A stretch of DNA of 64,000 nt, from assembly GCA_012274445.1 (NCBI GenBank), contig JAAROD010000004.1:3100001-3164000 (forward strand). Reading direction: 5' to 3'. The notes beneath the pieces were generated by a model. That model searched no databases. It saw only the letters and a list, made by a program, of their open reading frames with translations, and had not been told where the DNA came from. Positions 33,028 to 43,993 of this stretch are shown here, one piece after another. The first letter of the stretch is position 1; each line of letters opens with the position of its first letter. The position numbers and the translations under genes were made by a program. Source of the DNA: Sclerotiophoma versabilis (lineage: Eukaryota > Ascomycota > Dothideomycetes > Pleosporales > Didymellaceae).

Positions 33028-36000
33028 TCATGAGAAGAAGTACTTCGACTCGCGGAGGCGGGCGACGTTCCAGTCGCCCTTCTTGGGGACGGGAGGGAAG
33101 GTGAGAGGGAGCCAGACTTGGACTGTCGACATTTCACCGAGCCATTTTACTTGGCGCTTTTGTGGCTTCTCGGTCTCTTCCTCTACGGGTGCAACAACAG
33201 ACTCGGGGTCCTCGGCTTTCATGACGGCTTCTTCGAGGGCCTTGCTGTTCTCCATGATCTCGTCTGCCTTGGAGGGCTCTGTGGTCTTGGACTTTGTCTC
33301 TGTGTCACCGAGGAGCGAAAGGCGGAAGGAAGCAAGGGTCTTGGGGTCCTTGTACTCGAGCCAGATGCTGGTGGGAGTCTCCATAGCCTCACCCTTCGCT
33401 CTGAGCTCAGGGTCCTCGCTCTTGAGCAACTCTTGCCTTTGAGCTTCAAGGGCGACCTCATCGAACGACGCGTGACCATGCTTGTTTCCGATGCCGTCGG
33501 AGGTTGCTGTCTTGGTGGTCCTGTTCGCGATCCGCCATTTCGAGATTCTCCTTCCAGCCTCGGTGTCGGCGTGTACGTTGGCACGATACATGTTGTCGGC
33601 GTAGCGAGCACCAAACTCTGCTGCAAGTCGGCTGGTGATGTCTTCCGAGTGCATGCGTACAAAAGCATCACGGAGAATCGTGTTGAGGTTAGGGATGTCG
33701 CAGGCATGCGTCCAGAAACTGTCGTGCACGGCGGCAAAATCAAGTCCCATCTCGTTGCATTTGAGTGCGGAAAGGAGCATGTGCGTGGCGTCGAGAGAGT
33801 GGATGAAGTTTGGTGGGAACGCTTGCAGCTGCTTCCGCTTGTCAACGATGTCGCTCGCAGCACGCTTCAGGATGGTGATGTCCTGGAGGGGTGTCGTAAT
33901 CTTCTGCAACGAGTCTTTCCTGTAAGGCTGGACGATAGGCATCTTAAGCGGCGTTGTCCAGATGATGCCGGTCTTGAAGTTTTCGGCAAACTTCATCAAC
34001 TGTTTTGCACCAGTCTTCGAGATCTTGTCTGACTTGTACTTCGCATCTATGATAGGTTTTTTGCCTTCGAAGCGGGCCTGAATCGACTTGATCTGGTCCG
34101 CAGTGATGGAAGTCGTAATACGATCTCCACACTCTCCGAGCCAGTATTGGATCTCCTGGGCGCCGTTGAAGATCTTGCCTAGTGCCTCGAAAATCTTGTA
34201 GGCCACGTACATGGCAACGGCATGCAGTGATCGAAGTTCCTTGGTCTCTTTGAAGTTGGGAAAGATGTGCTTCAACTCGTCATGAACCTGTGCCTTGGCG
34301 CCCATGAAGGTGACACCATAAACGTTTGTCATGACAGTACGCTTGACAACCTTTCTAGAGATGTGACCTCTGATGAATTTGGCGGCGGGAATGCCCTGCT
34401 CGGCTTCCACTTCGACCATCTCTTTTACGAGATCTGCCACACCAGTGTAGATGTCCTGCGGCCGATCAGAAGGCTCAAGGTTGACCTGGCGTGCGCCTGC
34501 CTGATCTCCACCCAGCGCGGCATAATGCTGAAGACCGTTACAGGTACCGTCCTGGTGCACGGGTAGACGTGAGACGTAGCGTGTAGGATCGGGCAGGTCG
34601 AATGCGTGTTTGAGCTCCATACAGCATGCGAGGCACTGCCACGGATCTTCAGCCTTGGTCCACCAGCGTCTTCCACCTAGCGGGTTGGTAGCGGAGTCGA
34701 CAATCTCGTTCATGTTGTCCATGGCGAACTGCTCGCGCTCTCGAAGGCTGGCCTTGTCGAACCCAGCAAGGTTAGCAAGGTGAATCTTGAGCCATTGCAA
34801 TCCAATCGAACCTAGCTCCTTGCCGTTTGCGAACCGGAGAAGGCCTCTAGCGACGTCGGACCCGATGTGGTTGAGAATAGGTGGTATGGGGTAAGCGCGA
34901 CCACGGAAGTCGACGCTGTGCGGGAAGTACAGTTCTTTCTCGTTAGCCATGGCGCTTGCGACCTCCAGCTGGAAGTTCTGGAAACAACGCTGTGAATGGA
35001 GACCACCCTTGTAATTGTCGAATTCCTTCAGCTTCTTGCCCCACAAGGCTCGCTCCGTGTAGCTCGCATTAGCGGGTGGTTCCGCCGGACGTTCAAGTGA
35101 GATGTGCTCCGGCACAAGGCCTGCAAGGCCCTCACCAGAGTTCCACACCTCGGCCATAACGTCAAAGACGGGCTTGTTGATTTGCCAGGGGACTTTGCCC
35201 AGCACGTCGAGCCCAGCGAGAACCTGCTTCATGTCTCCGTTGTCAATGGCCGTCGAGGCGTAAGCTCGTTGAGACACGTCCATGGCCTTTTGGCGGACGA
35301 CCTTGGATTGAAGTGTGTAGTAACCACCGTTGTCGAAACTGGACCACGGCTTCGGCGGAACCACCATGGGAAGTCTGACGCTGATGATGTTGTGAACGGG
35401 TTCGTTACGGAGCTTGGCCAAGATCTCGTGGTGTGGAACAATCCAGCCAATCTTCTTGCCCTGATGCAACATCATCTGGTGATGGAACGCAGCTTGTGTG
35501 CTCGTCAGCTGTTTGCCAGTCTTTGGGTCCTCGGCGGTGACGGTAATTCGTGCGGCCTGCAGTACGTATTCGAGGCATAGAGCGCCAATTTTGACGCGAG
35601 CGGACAGAGGAATTTCCGTCTTCACAAAGGGAACCTCGACTGGTTTGCTCGGCTTCTCGACTTTTTCTGTCGAGCCCTCTCTTGTCTTGGCTAGTTTTGC
35701 AATCAGCTCCTTGCGGGCGTGTCTGCGCTGTGTCTTGAGAAACTTTTCGTGTCGAGCCTGGGCGTCGGCGTTGATGTGCTCCATGATATCGCCACCAATG
35801 GCGGTAGACAAGGCTGAAAGCTTGAGGTTATCGCCCTCGTTTCCCTTGACTTGGACGCAAGCGTGGATCAGACGAGTGATGGCGTTGGCAGCCAGTCGTT
35901 CTGGCTGGCACATTTCCAGCCAAACTCCATACGTGTGGGCATCGTCGCTCGCGTTCTCCTTGGTGGGGTTGCTGATGACTTCTTTTGCGTGTGCGATCTG

Positions 36001-37254
36001 CTTCTTGAACATGGGTATCAGGGTTGTGTACCAGTTGTACATCAGCGCCTGCAGGCTCTTCGTCTTCAAAACGCCGTGGATGCCCATTTCGGCGAGCTTC
36101 TCATCCTCCTTCCTCCACCGTTGTACAGCGGCGTCCATGCCGTCCTTCTCCATCCGTAGTTGGCGGGCGTATGCGTATGCGCGGTCCTTCTCTTCCTGCG
36201 TTCCCTCCATGTCGTGGGGGTAGGGGATGGTCTCGGCCTCGTTGAAAACGGAGAGGGCTTCCTTCAGGGTTGTCAAGCCATAGCCCTTCTGCTCGACAGG
36301 CTTGATCTGTGCGGCCTGCAAAGGAATGCCCTGCTCGACGGCAGCCTTCATCGAGTTTGTCGTGTTGAACTGCAGCTCTTGGAGCGCTTCGACGGCGGGC
36401 GGCTCCTCGAAGCTGTCGGGCTGGAGGCGAATGACGGTGTTCCACTCCTCTTCGGTGAAGTCCGGCGAGGTGTTGACCTGCTCGAGGACGGCGGGGCCGC
36501 ACTCGTTGGCCATGTCGAGGTATTTGAGGATGGCACGCTCCTGGTGGTCGGCGTCGAGGAAGGTGACGGCGGCGCGCAGCAGGGTGACAAAGGTGTGGGC
36601 GTTGGGCTCGATGAACTTGGCGACCATGTTCTTCTGGAACCAGTCCTCGATGTTCTGCATTGCGTCGGCGCTGGGGTCGTCCTGGGCCAGCTCGAATATG
36701 GTCTGCAGGAAGATGTTGTGGGCGTCGGTCAGCTCGGGGGCGGAGGGCGCGTACAGGGCGGAGAGGCGGCGGAGGATGAGGGCGGCGCGGTCAGTGCGTC
36801 CGACGCGCAGGCAGGCGTAGAGGTTCTGGTGCATCTCGACGGGGTCGCCGGTGATGCCGTGGCCGATGCTGCGGGCCGAGGGCGCGCTGTGGGTGAACTG
36901 GTCGTGGACGACGAGCGGGCTCGACGTGTCCCATGACTTGAGGCGCGAGAGGTCGGGCTCGGGCAGGCGGGGACCCCATGCCTGCATGAAGCCGTCAAAG
37001 GACGCTGGTGGTGGTTGCGGGTGCAGTTCGGCGGAGGTGGCGAGCGAGCGCGTGTCGTGCCGTGTCGACAGCGACAGCGACGGCCTGCGCTGCCGCCTCG
37101 ATTCCTGTGTGGCGGCGGTGATGGGGGCGGCGTTGGACGTGTGTCGCAGCCGTGCAGGACACAGCCAGGGCAGCGCCAATGGGTCGGAGAGGTGTGTGGG
37201 CGAGCGGAAAGCATCTCTGCGCAGCTTCCGCGTCGCTGCTCGCGCGAGCATCAT
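33028..37254 (-). CDS. RPO41: Mitochondrial DNA-directed RNA polymerase
   Basis: A single frame of 1408 residues from ATG 37254. The N-terminus is rich in Arg, Ala and Ser with almost no acidic residues, a mitochondrial targeting signal. The middle part (about 130-650) is the N-terminal/PPR-like region. The T7-type polymerase domain follows: VDFRGRAYPIPP, then HQDGTCNGLQHYAALGGD with the motif A catalytic Asp near residue 902, VKRTVMTNVYGVTFMGA near 970, and AAVHDSFWTHA with the second catalytic Asp near 1176. It transcribes the mitochondrial genome in the matrix. The length is in the family range. A charged insertion after about residue 1290 is less conserved. A shared-strand neighbour starts 833 bp upstream. 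Confidence 0.97.
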   Translation of the reverse strand: MMLARAATRKLRRDAFRSPTHLSDPLALPWLCPARLRHTSNAAPITAATQESRRQRRPSLSLSTRHDTRSLATSAELHPQPPPASFDGFMQAWGPRLPEPDLSRLKSWDTSSPLVVHDQFTHSAPSARSIGHGITGDPVEMHQNLYACLRVGRTDRAALILRRLSALYAPSAPELTDAHNIFLQTIFELAQDDPSADAMQNIEDWFQKNMVAKFIEPNAHTFVTLLRAAVTFLDADHQERAILKYLDMANECGPAVLEQVNTSPDFTEEEWNTVIRLQPDSFEEPPAVEALQELQFNTTNSMKAAVEQGIPLQAAQIKPVEQKGYGLTTLKEALSVFNEAETIPYPHDMEGTQEEKDRAYAYARQLRMEKDGMDAAVQRWRKEDEKLAEMGIHGVLKTKSLQALMYNWYTTLIPMFKKQIAHAKEVISNPTKENASDDAHTYGVWLEMCQPERLAANAITRLIHACVQVKGNEGDNLKLSALSTAIGGDIMEHINADAQARHEKFLKTQRRHARKELIAKLAKTREGSTEKVEKPSKPVEVPFVKTEIPLSARVKIGALCLEYVLQAARITVTAEDPKTGKQLTSTQAAFHHQMMLHQGKKIGWIVPHHEILAKLRNEPVHNIISVRLPMVVPPKPWSSFDNGGYYTLQSKVVRQKAMDVSQRAYASTAIDNGDMKQVLAGLDVLGKVPWQINKPVFDVMAEVWNSGEGLAGLVPEHISLERPAEPPANASYTERALWGKKLKEFDNYKGGLHSQRCFQNFQLEVASAMANEKELYFPHSVDFRGRAYPIPPILNHIGSDVARGLLRFANGKELGSIGLQWLKIHLANLAGFDKASLREREQFAMDNMNEIVDSATNPLGGRRWWTKAEDPWQCLACCMELKHAFDLPDPTRYVSRLPVHQDGTCNGLQHYAALGGDQAGARQVNLEPSDRPQDIYTGVADLVKEMVEVEAEQGIPAAKFIRGHISRKVVKRTVMTNVYGVTFMGAKAQVHDELKHIFPNFKETKELRSLHAVAMYVAYKIFEALGKIFNGAQEIQYWLGECGDRITTSITADQIKSIQARFEGKKPIIDAKYKSDKISKTGAKQLMKFAENFKTGIIWTTPLKMPIVQPYRKDSLQKITTPLQDITILKRAASDIVDKRKQLQAFPPNFIHSLDATHMLLSALKCNEMGLDFAAVHDSFWTHACDIPNLNTILRDAFVRMHSEDITSRLAAEFGARYADNMYRANVHADTEAGRRISKWRIANRTTKTATSDGIGNKHGHASFDEVALEAQRQELLKSEDPELRAKGEAMETPTSIWLEYKDPKTLASFRLSLLGDTETKSKTTEPSKADEIMENSKALEEAVMKAEDPESVVAPVEEETEKPQKRQVKWLGEMSTVQVWLPLTFPPVPKKGDWNVARLRESKYFFS

Positions 37255-38087
37255 GGTTGCGGTCTATGGGGTATTAAACGTAGTAAAAGAAACAAGAACA
37301 AGACGCCGCAATGCAACGAGAAGGAAGGGAAGTGGCGTCGCACTCGTGAGGCTGGGCTGGAGGCGAACTCCGCGTGTGATGCTCTCGACCAGCTCGAGGC
37401 AAAATGTTCGACCTCATCATCTTAGGGGCCTTGCAGCCGCACGGACCACACTTTCTTCCAGAATCCTTACCTAAGCAGGCGAATAGCATCAAGCAGCACG
37501 ACATGACCGAGGAGGGCATTGCCCAGTGAGACATGATCAGCAGAGCAATACTGTGTAGCTGATGCAGTTCCTCCACAGCCTCCGCATGAGTAACAAATAC
37601 GACTGCCTCATCATGCTCTAAACTCCAGCAATTCAGTCTTCAAAGCACGTGAATCGAGCGTCAGTTTCTTGCTAGAAAAAACCCTTCGCCACGATTGGCC
37701 GCGAGTCATGCAGCCCTGTGGGTCTCGACGTGTGAGCCAGTACCTTGCAGCGTAGACATTTTTTGGACGCGCAGTCCACCGCGTAGTACTGCCGAGGCGG
37801 TGAAAAAGATGTGTAGTCGTAGCCAGTGCAGCACCACAACAAACAGGACTTTTGCAACGAATGGATCCCCAACGAATGGATTTGCAACGAATGCATCTGC
37901 ACGAATGGATTTCTGCAATGATAGTATTGCACTGCTGCAAGGGTCTAGCAGTGCCCGACTGAGTCTAAAACACCTGTGCTGACTACACTCTACTCATTTT
38001 TTGTGTCTTTCGTATCCAAACCAGTAACAATGCACATGTAAACTGAAAATACTGCAACGCTATGCATACAATACGATGCGTGTCATA
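37255..38087. other. Intergenic, upstream of the mitochondrial RNA polymerase gene
   Basis: Holds the RPO41 promoter side and the 3' side of the glycosyltransferase-like gene. A small 15-bp tandem array lies at 37853-37914. No gene recognised. Confidence 0.5.
37853..37914. repeat. 15-bp minisatellite, about four units
   Basis: Imperfect units around GCAACGAATGGATTT repeat four times in tandem, with substitutions and one deletion. Confidence 0.75.
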
Positions 38088-40496
38088 TCATGGCCATACT
38101 TTGACCGTAGGCGGGGTGGACGGGGTAGTCACTGGGGCAGCCACGGGCGGTGCATCGACAACACCCAGCGCACTCGTCGCCGCAGGCATTGTCTTTCCCT
38201 CAGCACCAGCACCAGCCACAGCACCAGCCACAGCGCCAACAGCACCAGTAGCACCAACAGCACCAACAGCACCAGCACCAGCACCAGCACCAACAGCACC
38301 AGCACCAACAGCATCCCAATCAACCTCCCACTCAGCCTCGCCCTCGGCGCCAAAACAAAACAAATCCCCCGCTCTCCCGGGAATCAGCTTCCTCTTCTTC
38401 CCCACAGGCACAGTGCACCCGCCAATCTCCTCGCTGAATGCTTTAGCGTACTTGCCGGCCACGACGGCGACGCTGCTGGGATCCAACTTGACCCCGTTGT
38501 AGAGGAGGTGGGGCATGTGTTCTGGCTCCGGGAGGTCGGCGTCGAAGGGCAGGATCTTGGTGAGTGGGGAGGAGTGTGCGAGGAGGGCGTGTTCGGGGGA
38601 TGAGGGAGGGGGAGGGGGAGAAAGGGCGCGGAGGAAGGGTTCGTCGAGTTGGGGAGATGGTGATGGTGATGGTGGGTTTGTATCTGTATTTGTATCTGTG
38701 TCTGCATCCGGTGCAAACTCCTCCGGCGCGCGGTACAGTTCGTTGTGCACCGTGGCCAGGGCGGCGGACGAGGTGGTGGCGGGATAGAGCAGGAAGTAGC
38801 CCCGGGCGCGCATAAACTCTAGCATGTACTCTGTCCACGAGGGCAGCGTCTCGGAGACTTGCTTTGCGCGGGCCGTGGTCTTGGCGCTCTTCTGGTGCTT
38901 CGCGACACGGTTGCTCAGGAAGGAATGCAGCTCGACCCACTTGTCGCCGAAGAAGAGGGTGGCGTGGGTGGTGGGGGCTTGCATCATGAACGGAGCGCTG
39001 GAGGTGCTGGCGTACAGCTTCTTGTAGCGCTCGGCGTGCATGTCGGCTACGGTGGGGGGCACGAGCTTGGTCTTGCCGTCGACTAGCAAGGACGGCAGCT
39101 CGAGACTGGCGCCCATCAGGCTGTCGGCTGCGTCTGCGGCGAAGGACGAGTAGCGGTATTCAAGCAGCAGATACTTGAGGTAGTGCAAGTACTGCGGTGA
39201 CAGCTGGGCCTGGGGGGAGAGCAGCAGGACGTGCGAGTTGGCGGCGTTGCTGGGGTAGAAGAGCTCGAGGAAGCGGATGGCTGCGTCTTCCTGCGTGGCC
39301 CGGTGGTTGGCAATGCGCCGGCGAAGCACGAGCTGGCTGGCCTGGTCGCGCGAGGAACGGGGAGGCCAGTGGAAGTTCTCCAGGCTCCGCTCCACCGTGG
39401 GATCCAGATCGGCGGGCAGCTCGAGGGTGATGCGAGGCGGCGCAAGGCCGGTGTAGTCTGCCTGCTTGAGGGAGCGCAGCAGATGCAGCACGCTCGACGA
39501 GTCGGGCGGGACCTGCACCAAGATGTCTATGGTGGGGAGGTGCCAGCTCCTCAGCGCGCCCGCATCGAGCCGTGCGATCCACATGTAGTCCTCCCACCTG
39601 CCCTCTGGCACCTCGACGAGCGGCATCTCCAGCGTCTCGGTCGCGTTGCGCACGCCCTTCACAAAGAAGGCATCCTCCGCCAGCGCGTCGTCGGTGATGG
39701 CGACCTGGGGGTGCAGGAAGCTCTGGATGTGCAGCAGAGCAGACTGCACGCTCAGCTGGGCGCGCTCGTCCGAGCTGTACTCGCTGTAGTCTGGACGCGC
39801 ATCGTGCCAGATGGCGGGGCACTTCTTCCTGTCGATGCCGTTGATGTCCAGAAGATGGGCCAGCGGGAGGTCCTCCCTGCCCAGGAAGGCGGCGTGCACC
39901 CAGTTGCGGTTCCACCTGGCCATGTCGCAGATCAGCGGCAGCATCGTGGCCGCGCTCTTCAGGCTCGACACGGCGACCAGCACATTGCGGTTGGTGGTGC
40001 GGTAGCCGTCCGTGTGCGCGGCGCCGTGCAGGCTCTTGGCCAGCCGGTAGAACTTGAACGCGCCGTCGAACGTGTGCGGCGCTGCCTCTCCCCTGCGCGG
40101 CGCCCGCACGCCCGGCGGGGGGCCACTCGGCTCCTTGGACTCCCACGCCTGCGGGCCGGCATCGTACTGAGGCTCTCTGCTGGGCCGGACGTAGGCCAGC
40201 GGGTTGTGGTGGCTCGCCTTGGGCCCGGCCGCCCCCTCTGCGTGCATGTCCGGCATGTAGTGCATCGCCAGCGAGAACAGGCAGAAGGCCAGCACGAACA
40301 GCAGCACGCGCTTCCGCCGCCATCGCAGCGCGGGCGCCCAGCCCAGTCCCCCAGCGTGGCGCCGCGCTGGCCTGAAGTTGTGGTCGTCGTCCTTCTTGCC
40401 CAGCTCTTCGTCGGTCGGCAGCATCGTCTTGCCCAGCATGCTGCCCCGCATCACGCCCTCCTGCAGCCAGCCGCTGTTCGTGGTGCTTGCTACCAT
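38088..40496 (-). CDS. Type II membrane glycosyltransferase-like protein
   Basis: One frame of 802 residues from ATG 40496. A short basic cytoplasmic tail is followed by one membrane span at about 62-80 (VLLFVLAFCLFSLAMHY), then a Pro-rich stem and a large lumenal domain, the layout of Golgi glycosyltransferases. The lumenal part contains VAVSSLKSAATMLPLICDMA, later LVLRRRIANHRATQEDAAIRF and a VLLLSPQAQLSPQYLHYLK block. I associate this pattern with fungal proteins annotated as glycosyltransferase 2; donor and acceptor are unknown. Near the C-terminus an Ala/Gly/Val low-complexity run (encoded about 38205-38325) is a tandem-repeat expansion just before the end. Assignment to a GT family rests on recall and should be treated as moderate. 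Confidence 0.72.
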   Translation of the reverse strand: MVASTTNSGWLQEGVMRGSMLGKTMLPTDEELGKKDDDHNFRPARRHAGGLGWAPALRWRRKRVLLFVLAFCLFSLAMHYMPDMHAEGAAGPKASHHNPLAYVRPSREPQYDAGPQAWESKEPSGPPPGVRAPRRGEAAPHTFDGAFKFYRLAKSLHGAAHTDGYRTTNRNVLVAVSSLKSAATMLPLICDMARWNRNWVHAAFLGREDLPLAHLLDINGIDRKKCPAIWHDARPDYSEYSSDERAQLSVQSALLHIQSFLHPQVAITDDALAEDAFFVKGVRNATETLEMPLVEVPEGRWEDYMWIARLDAGALRSWHLPTIDILVQVPPDSSSVLHLLRSLKQADYTGLAPPRITLELPADLDPTVERSLENFHWPPRSSRDQASQLVLRRRIANHRATQEDAAIRFLELFYPSNAANSHVLLLSPQAQLSPQYLHYLKYLLLEYRYSSFAADAADSLMGASLELPSLLVDGKTKLVPPTVADMHAERYKKLYASTSSAPFMMQAPTTHATLFFGDKWVELHSFLSNRVAKHQKSAKTTARAKQVSETLPSWTEYMLEFMRARGYFLLYPATTSSAALATVHNELYRAPEEFAPDADTDTNTDTNPPSPSPSPQLDEPFLRALSPPPPPSSPEHALLAHSSPLTKILPFDADLPEPEHMPHLLYNGVKLDPSSVAVVAGKYAKAFSEEIGGCTVPVGKKRKLIPGRAGDLFCFGAEGEAEWEVDWDAVGAGAVGAGAGAGAVGAVGATGAVGAVAGAVAGAGAEGKTMPAATSALGVVDAPPVAAPVTTPSTPPTVKVWP
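38205..38325. repeat. Coding triplet-type repeat (CACCAG/CAACAG) in the glycosyltransferase-like gene
   Basis: Tandem CACCAGCACCAACAG-like units on the plus strand encode Gly-Ala/Val-Gly-Ala runs on the minus strand. Such arrays vary in length between strains. Confidence 0.85.
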
Positions 40497-41094
40497 GCGC
40501 GCTGCATTTCACGAGGCTCGGGTCGTAGAGAGGGCGCGCACAGGCTCTGTTGGACACGCGACGAGGGCAGGGGAGCTATGCGCGCATTCGAGCGGGCGTC
40601 GAGCTTGGAGGCTTCTTGGGGTCGACTGCGTGGCGTCGGCAGCGTACTGCTGCGGTTCACGTACGGGGAGTGTGAGGACACGTCCTGACTAAGCTCGAGG
40701 ACAGGCCAGCTAGCAGCCTCGAAGAGGACATGTCGATATTGCGACGACACATTCGCGACCGCTCGGCACATGGGCCCTTGTCCTTGTGGACATCGCCAAG
40801 CCTGTCCCCTTGTACACCTCGCCAAGCCTGCTCCCTGGTGGACATCGCCAAGCCTGCTCCCTGGTGAATATCGCCAAGCCTGCTCCCTGGTGGACATCGC
40901 CAAGCCTGCTCGGCTGTGGCTGCCGCCTCCCATCCACCCCGTCGTTTGTGCTGCGAAACACCCTGACAGCGCCCTGACAGCACTCTGACATAACCGCTCG
41001 GTTCGTACGTTGATCTGTGTTCATTTCCATTTTCCTTCTGAAGCCCCTCGCTATGCTACACTAAATACAAACAACATCCTGACAAGTCCAACCT
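40497..41094. other. Intergenic with 26-bp minisatellite
   Basis: Upstream of the glycosyltransferase-like gene and downstream of the P450 gene. Apart from the tandem array at about 40781-40912 I see no gene. Confidence 0.5.
40781..40912. repeat. 26-bp minisatellite, about five units
   Basis: Units of CCTGGTGGACATCGCCAAGC plus CTGCTC repeat about five times with few changes. The last three units are nearly identical. The array keeps open frames on both strands only because its unit lacks stops. Confidence 0.9.
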
Positions 41095-42725
41095 TTATTT
41101 CTCCGCCAGCCGCTCATCAGCCTCCTCCAGCGCCTGCCTCAATGCCCCCTCATTCCTAGGCACAAACTTGACCTTGTAGTGTCGGCACATGCACACCAGA
41201 CTTGTTGGGTCCGCGCTTCCCCGGACGGGATGTGTGTCGACGTCCGAGTCCTTGACAAGCTCAAAGCTGTTCAGCATGCGCAGGAACACCAGATACAGCT
41301 CGCGGTTCGCAAGCATCGAGCCCGCACACATGCGGTAGCCTAGACCGTAGGTGAAGAGCGGTGCATCCGGCTGCTCGAGCCACCTCTCCGGTCGGAAGCT
41401 TTCAGGGTCGGACCAAACACCGGAATCTGAACGTGTTAGTACTGTCTGCGTGCTATGTTGTGTTGGAGAAGGCGAGACTTACCCATGTTGCACGCCCACG
41501 CGTTGAGGTAGACTGTGCTCCCAGCCGGAATCAACTTGCCCTCGTACGTGATGTCCTTGACCGTCGCGCGAGGGAGCGCGAGACGCAGTACCGTGTAGTA
41601 TCGCAGGCACTCCCTGACCAGCGCCACAATGTACGCGCACTTCTGGTCGTCCTGCGCATCCCCCAGTGGCTGCTCGTCCGAGTAGAACTTGCGGATCTCT
41701 TCAAGCGCTTTGCTCTGGATATCTGGCCGCTGCGCCAGAAGCGCCACACTCCACTGCACCAGCGTCGTGATAGTGTCAAGACCACCGGAAAGCATGGTCA
41801 GGCTGATGGACGTGAGTTCCTCCTTGTTGAGCGCCGCCTCCTTGTCTTGGATGATGTTGGCTTGGATGCACGGCTTGTGCGTTCCCTTCGCCATGCGCTC
41901 GTCGAGATCCTTGTTCAACCGGTTCAAGTACACATCGCGGCGGGAACGGTACTCCTTCGCCGACTTGGTTCCTCCACTAAATGGGTTCAACCTCAGAATG
42001 GGAATGTAATCCTGCAGGTTGCCGGTTGTCGATCTGAACTTGCTAATCGCCGCCTCGACCTCGGTGATCTCATGGAACATTGGGTCCGTGCGGCTGCCCA
42101 TTCGCGTTCCCCAGTTCAGCGTAAGCGACAGCGATAGAGAGAGTCGCTCGATCATCGGCATGGGGTCAACGCCAACCGTACCCGCCTGGCCAGACTCAAA
42201 CGCATCTTTGACAAAGTCCTTTGTCTCCAAGTCCAAGTGGTCAATATACGTCGCGATACTCGGCTTGTTCAGCGCAGAGGCCGCACCCTTTCTCCTCCTC
42301 TTCAGACTGTCATTGAACGGACTCGTCCCAATCGTGGTTCCCGCCGTGTTCGACAGCACCTTGTGGAACGTCCAGAACACCGGCCTCGAGCTCAGCGCCT
42401 GGCTGTTGCTGCCGAAGATCTTCCTCGCTGCCTCTGCGCTGTTCACCACAACTACGGGCTCATTGCCGAGCTGGATCTGATACACGCTGCCGTACTGCTT
42501 CGCCCATTCGCGGTACTTCTCTGCCGCGTTGTACTTGATATCTGGGATATTACCGACGAGCGGCCAGTTCTTCGGTCCAGAGAAGCCTTTGAGGCGCCGT
42601 GTGTAGCGAACATATTCGTTTGCAATCAGGTACGCAATGGGTGTAAGGAGGAGAACAACCAGACCTGAACGGAGTGGGTGGCTGGCGAATTGCTCAGAGA
42701 CGAGGGGCACGATGGTGGAGATCAT
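41095..42725 (-). CDS. Cytochrome P450 monooxygenase, CYP504-like
   Basis: Two exons (42725-41483 and 41426-41095) encode 524 residues. The 56-bp intron has GTAAGT, a perfect TACTAAC branch site and TTCAG. The N-terminal hydrophobic anchor (about 20-36) places it on the ER membrane. Motifs: SGGLDTIT in the I-helix, ECLR as the K-helix ExxR, FRPERW, and heme loop FTYGLGYRMCAG with the heme-ligand Cys near 448. The stretch from SGGLDTIT to LPAGST-like IPAGSTVYLNAWA resembles fungal phenylacetate hydroxylases (CYP504); this is from memory. Family P450 is certain, substrate is not. No biosynthetic cluster partners are adjacent. Confidence 0.92.
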
Positions 42726-43993
42726 CTTGGTGTGTGTTAGCTCTTCGATCTTATCCCGCTCTTCTCAGATGTCGTGAGATTAAAAGGTGCTGGTCCGGAC
42801 GCTTCTTTAATATATTCCGGAAGCCTCCGGAACCGCGCCCAATTGCGATCATCAACACTTGTCACCGAACCGCCCTTCGGCACCATTCGTCGTGCTCCGC
42901 ACCGAGAGCAATCCAGACAGCATCGCGTTGATGCGGGGAAGAAATTCGAGTGCGGAATGATGACGCGTTGCGGAACGAGGTAGAACCCTCCCGTGACAGT
43001 AGGCTTTGAGGCGCTTGTGATTGGCTGCGTTTGATGTCGTGGAACGACCATTCCGATTCCGGGCACGTGTGGGCCAACTTCATCCTTCCTCGTGCCATGA
43101 TGTTTTTCCTAATGAACGTCGCATTTCTGCTGCGGAACTTCACAATATCACAGAATCATCCTTGCAGTGTTCACGCGATGACGTTTCTTGACGGCATTGT
43201 CGAGCAGGGGAACTAGATCACTACGCTGCGAGAACAAGATGCATCTCTGATACCGTTCAAGCTGTTCATCATGGTTGGTGTGTTGTGGATGTCCAGGTCT
43301 TCACGTGTGGCATTCAAAGCATCGCATTTGATAACAAGACCCTTGGGAAGAGCTCTGGTGTGCTGGACAACAAGCGCGCGGGACTGAGTGCGACCGAGTG
43401 CAGCCGGACGTATCAGGTGGATGCAGGACAATTCGACACTTGACAACCGTGCAGCATGCGAACGCACTTCGCGCAGTTCCCAAGTCATTGCCTCCATCAT
43501 ACGGCCGAGTAGCTCCTTGCCGAGCCTGACCTCAACTACGACGGCAGCATTTGGACCTTGATAGATCATGAATACAGAATGGCTGCATCTGATTCGACAA
43601 CACTGCGTCAGGCTCCCTCGAAACCCGCCTATCTGGCCATGCAAACGATGCGTGGATGGTCGAACGGCGTCACTGCGACATCGCAACTGCGCTTCACAGG
43701 CTCGTTACCCCACGAAGTCGCAGCAAATTGCAAGATCATCAGCCGCCCAGCACAGCATGATACTCGACTGCTCCGAAGACGGCAATCCGGTGGTTTGGGT
43801 ACTATGTGTTCGCTGTATATCAAGGCCACATGTATTCATGATACACGGATAGACACAATCGAGAAGGTCCGCCTCTACCAACGCTTCTTCACAGTGATTG
43901 CCTGTGACACAAGTCTTAAGCCTCGACATTCTCCTTCCTCCGTACTCAGCGTATATCATATCCCCATAAACTCTCCAGCCTTGAAGGTCAAGT
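42726..43993. other. Intergenic with uncertain minus-strand frames
   Basis: Contains the P450 promoter side. Minus-strand frames at 43213-43569 (ATG 43569, 118 residues) and 43705-43959 (ATG 43959) look mildly protein-like but share no recognised family and could not be joined by clear introns. I treat them as unsupported. Confidence 0.3.

Noticed and set aside
33118..34032. 304-codon plus-strand frame opposite the mitochondrial RNA polymerase gene
   Set aside because: Shadow of the highly conserved polymerase domain; no independent motif.
39160..40688. Long antisense frames of 465 and 485 codons over the glycosyltransferase-like gene
   Set aside because: They are shadow frames in GC-rich coding DNA with Arg/Ala/Gly-rich, domain-free translations; the 802-residue frame has the membrane anchor and a coherent sequence.
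40710..41030. Repetitive open frames across the 26-bp minisatellite
   Set aside because: They exist only because the repeat unit lacks stop codons; no start context or homology.
43213..43959. Minus-strand frames that look mildly protein-like
   Set aside because: No family, no clean introns to join them, and competing frames of similar quality; left as intergenic.
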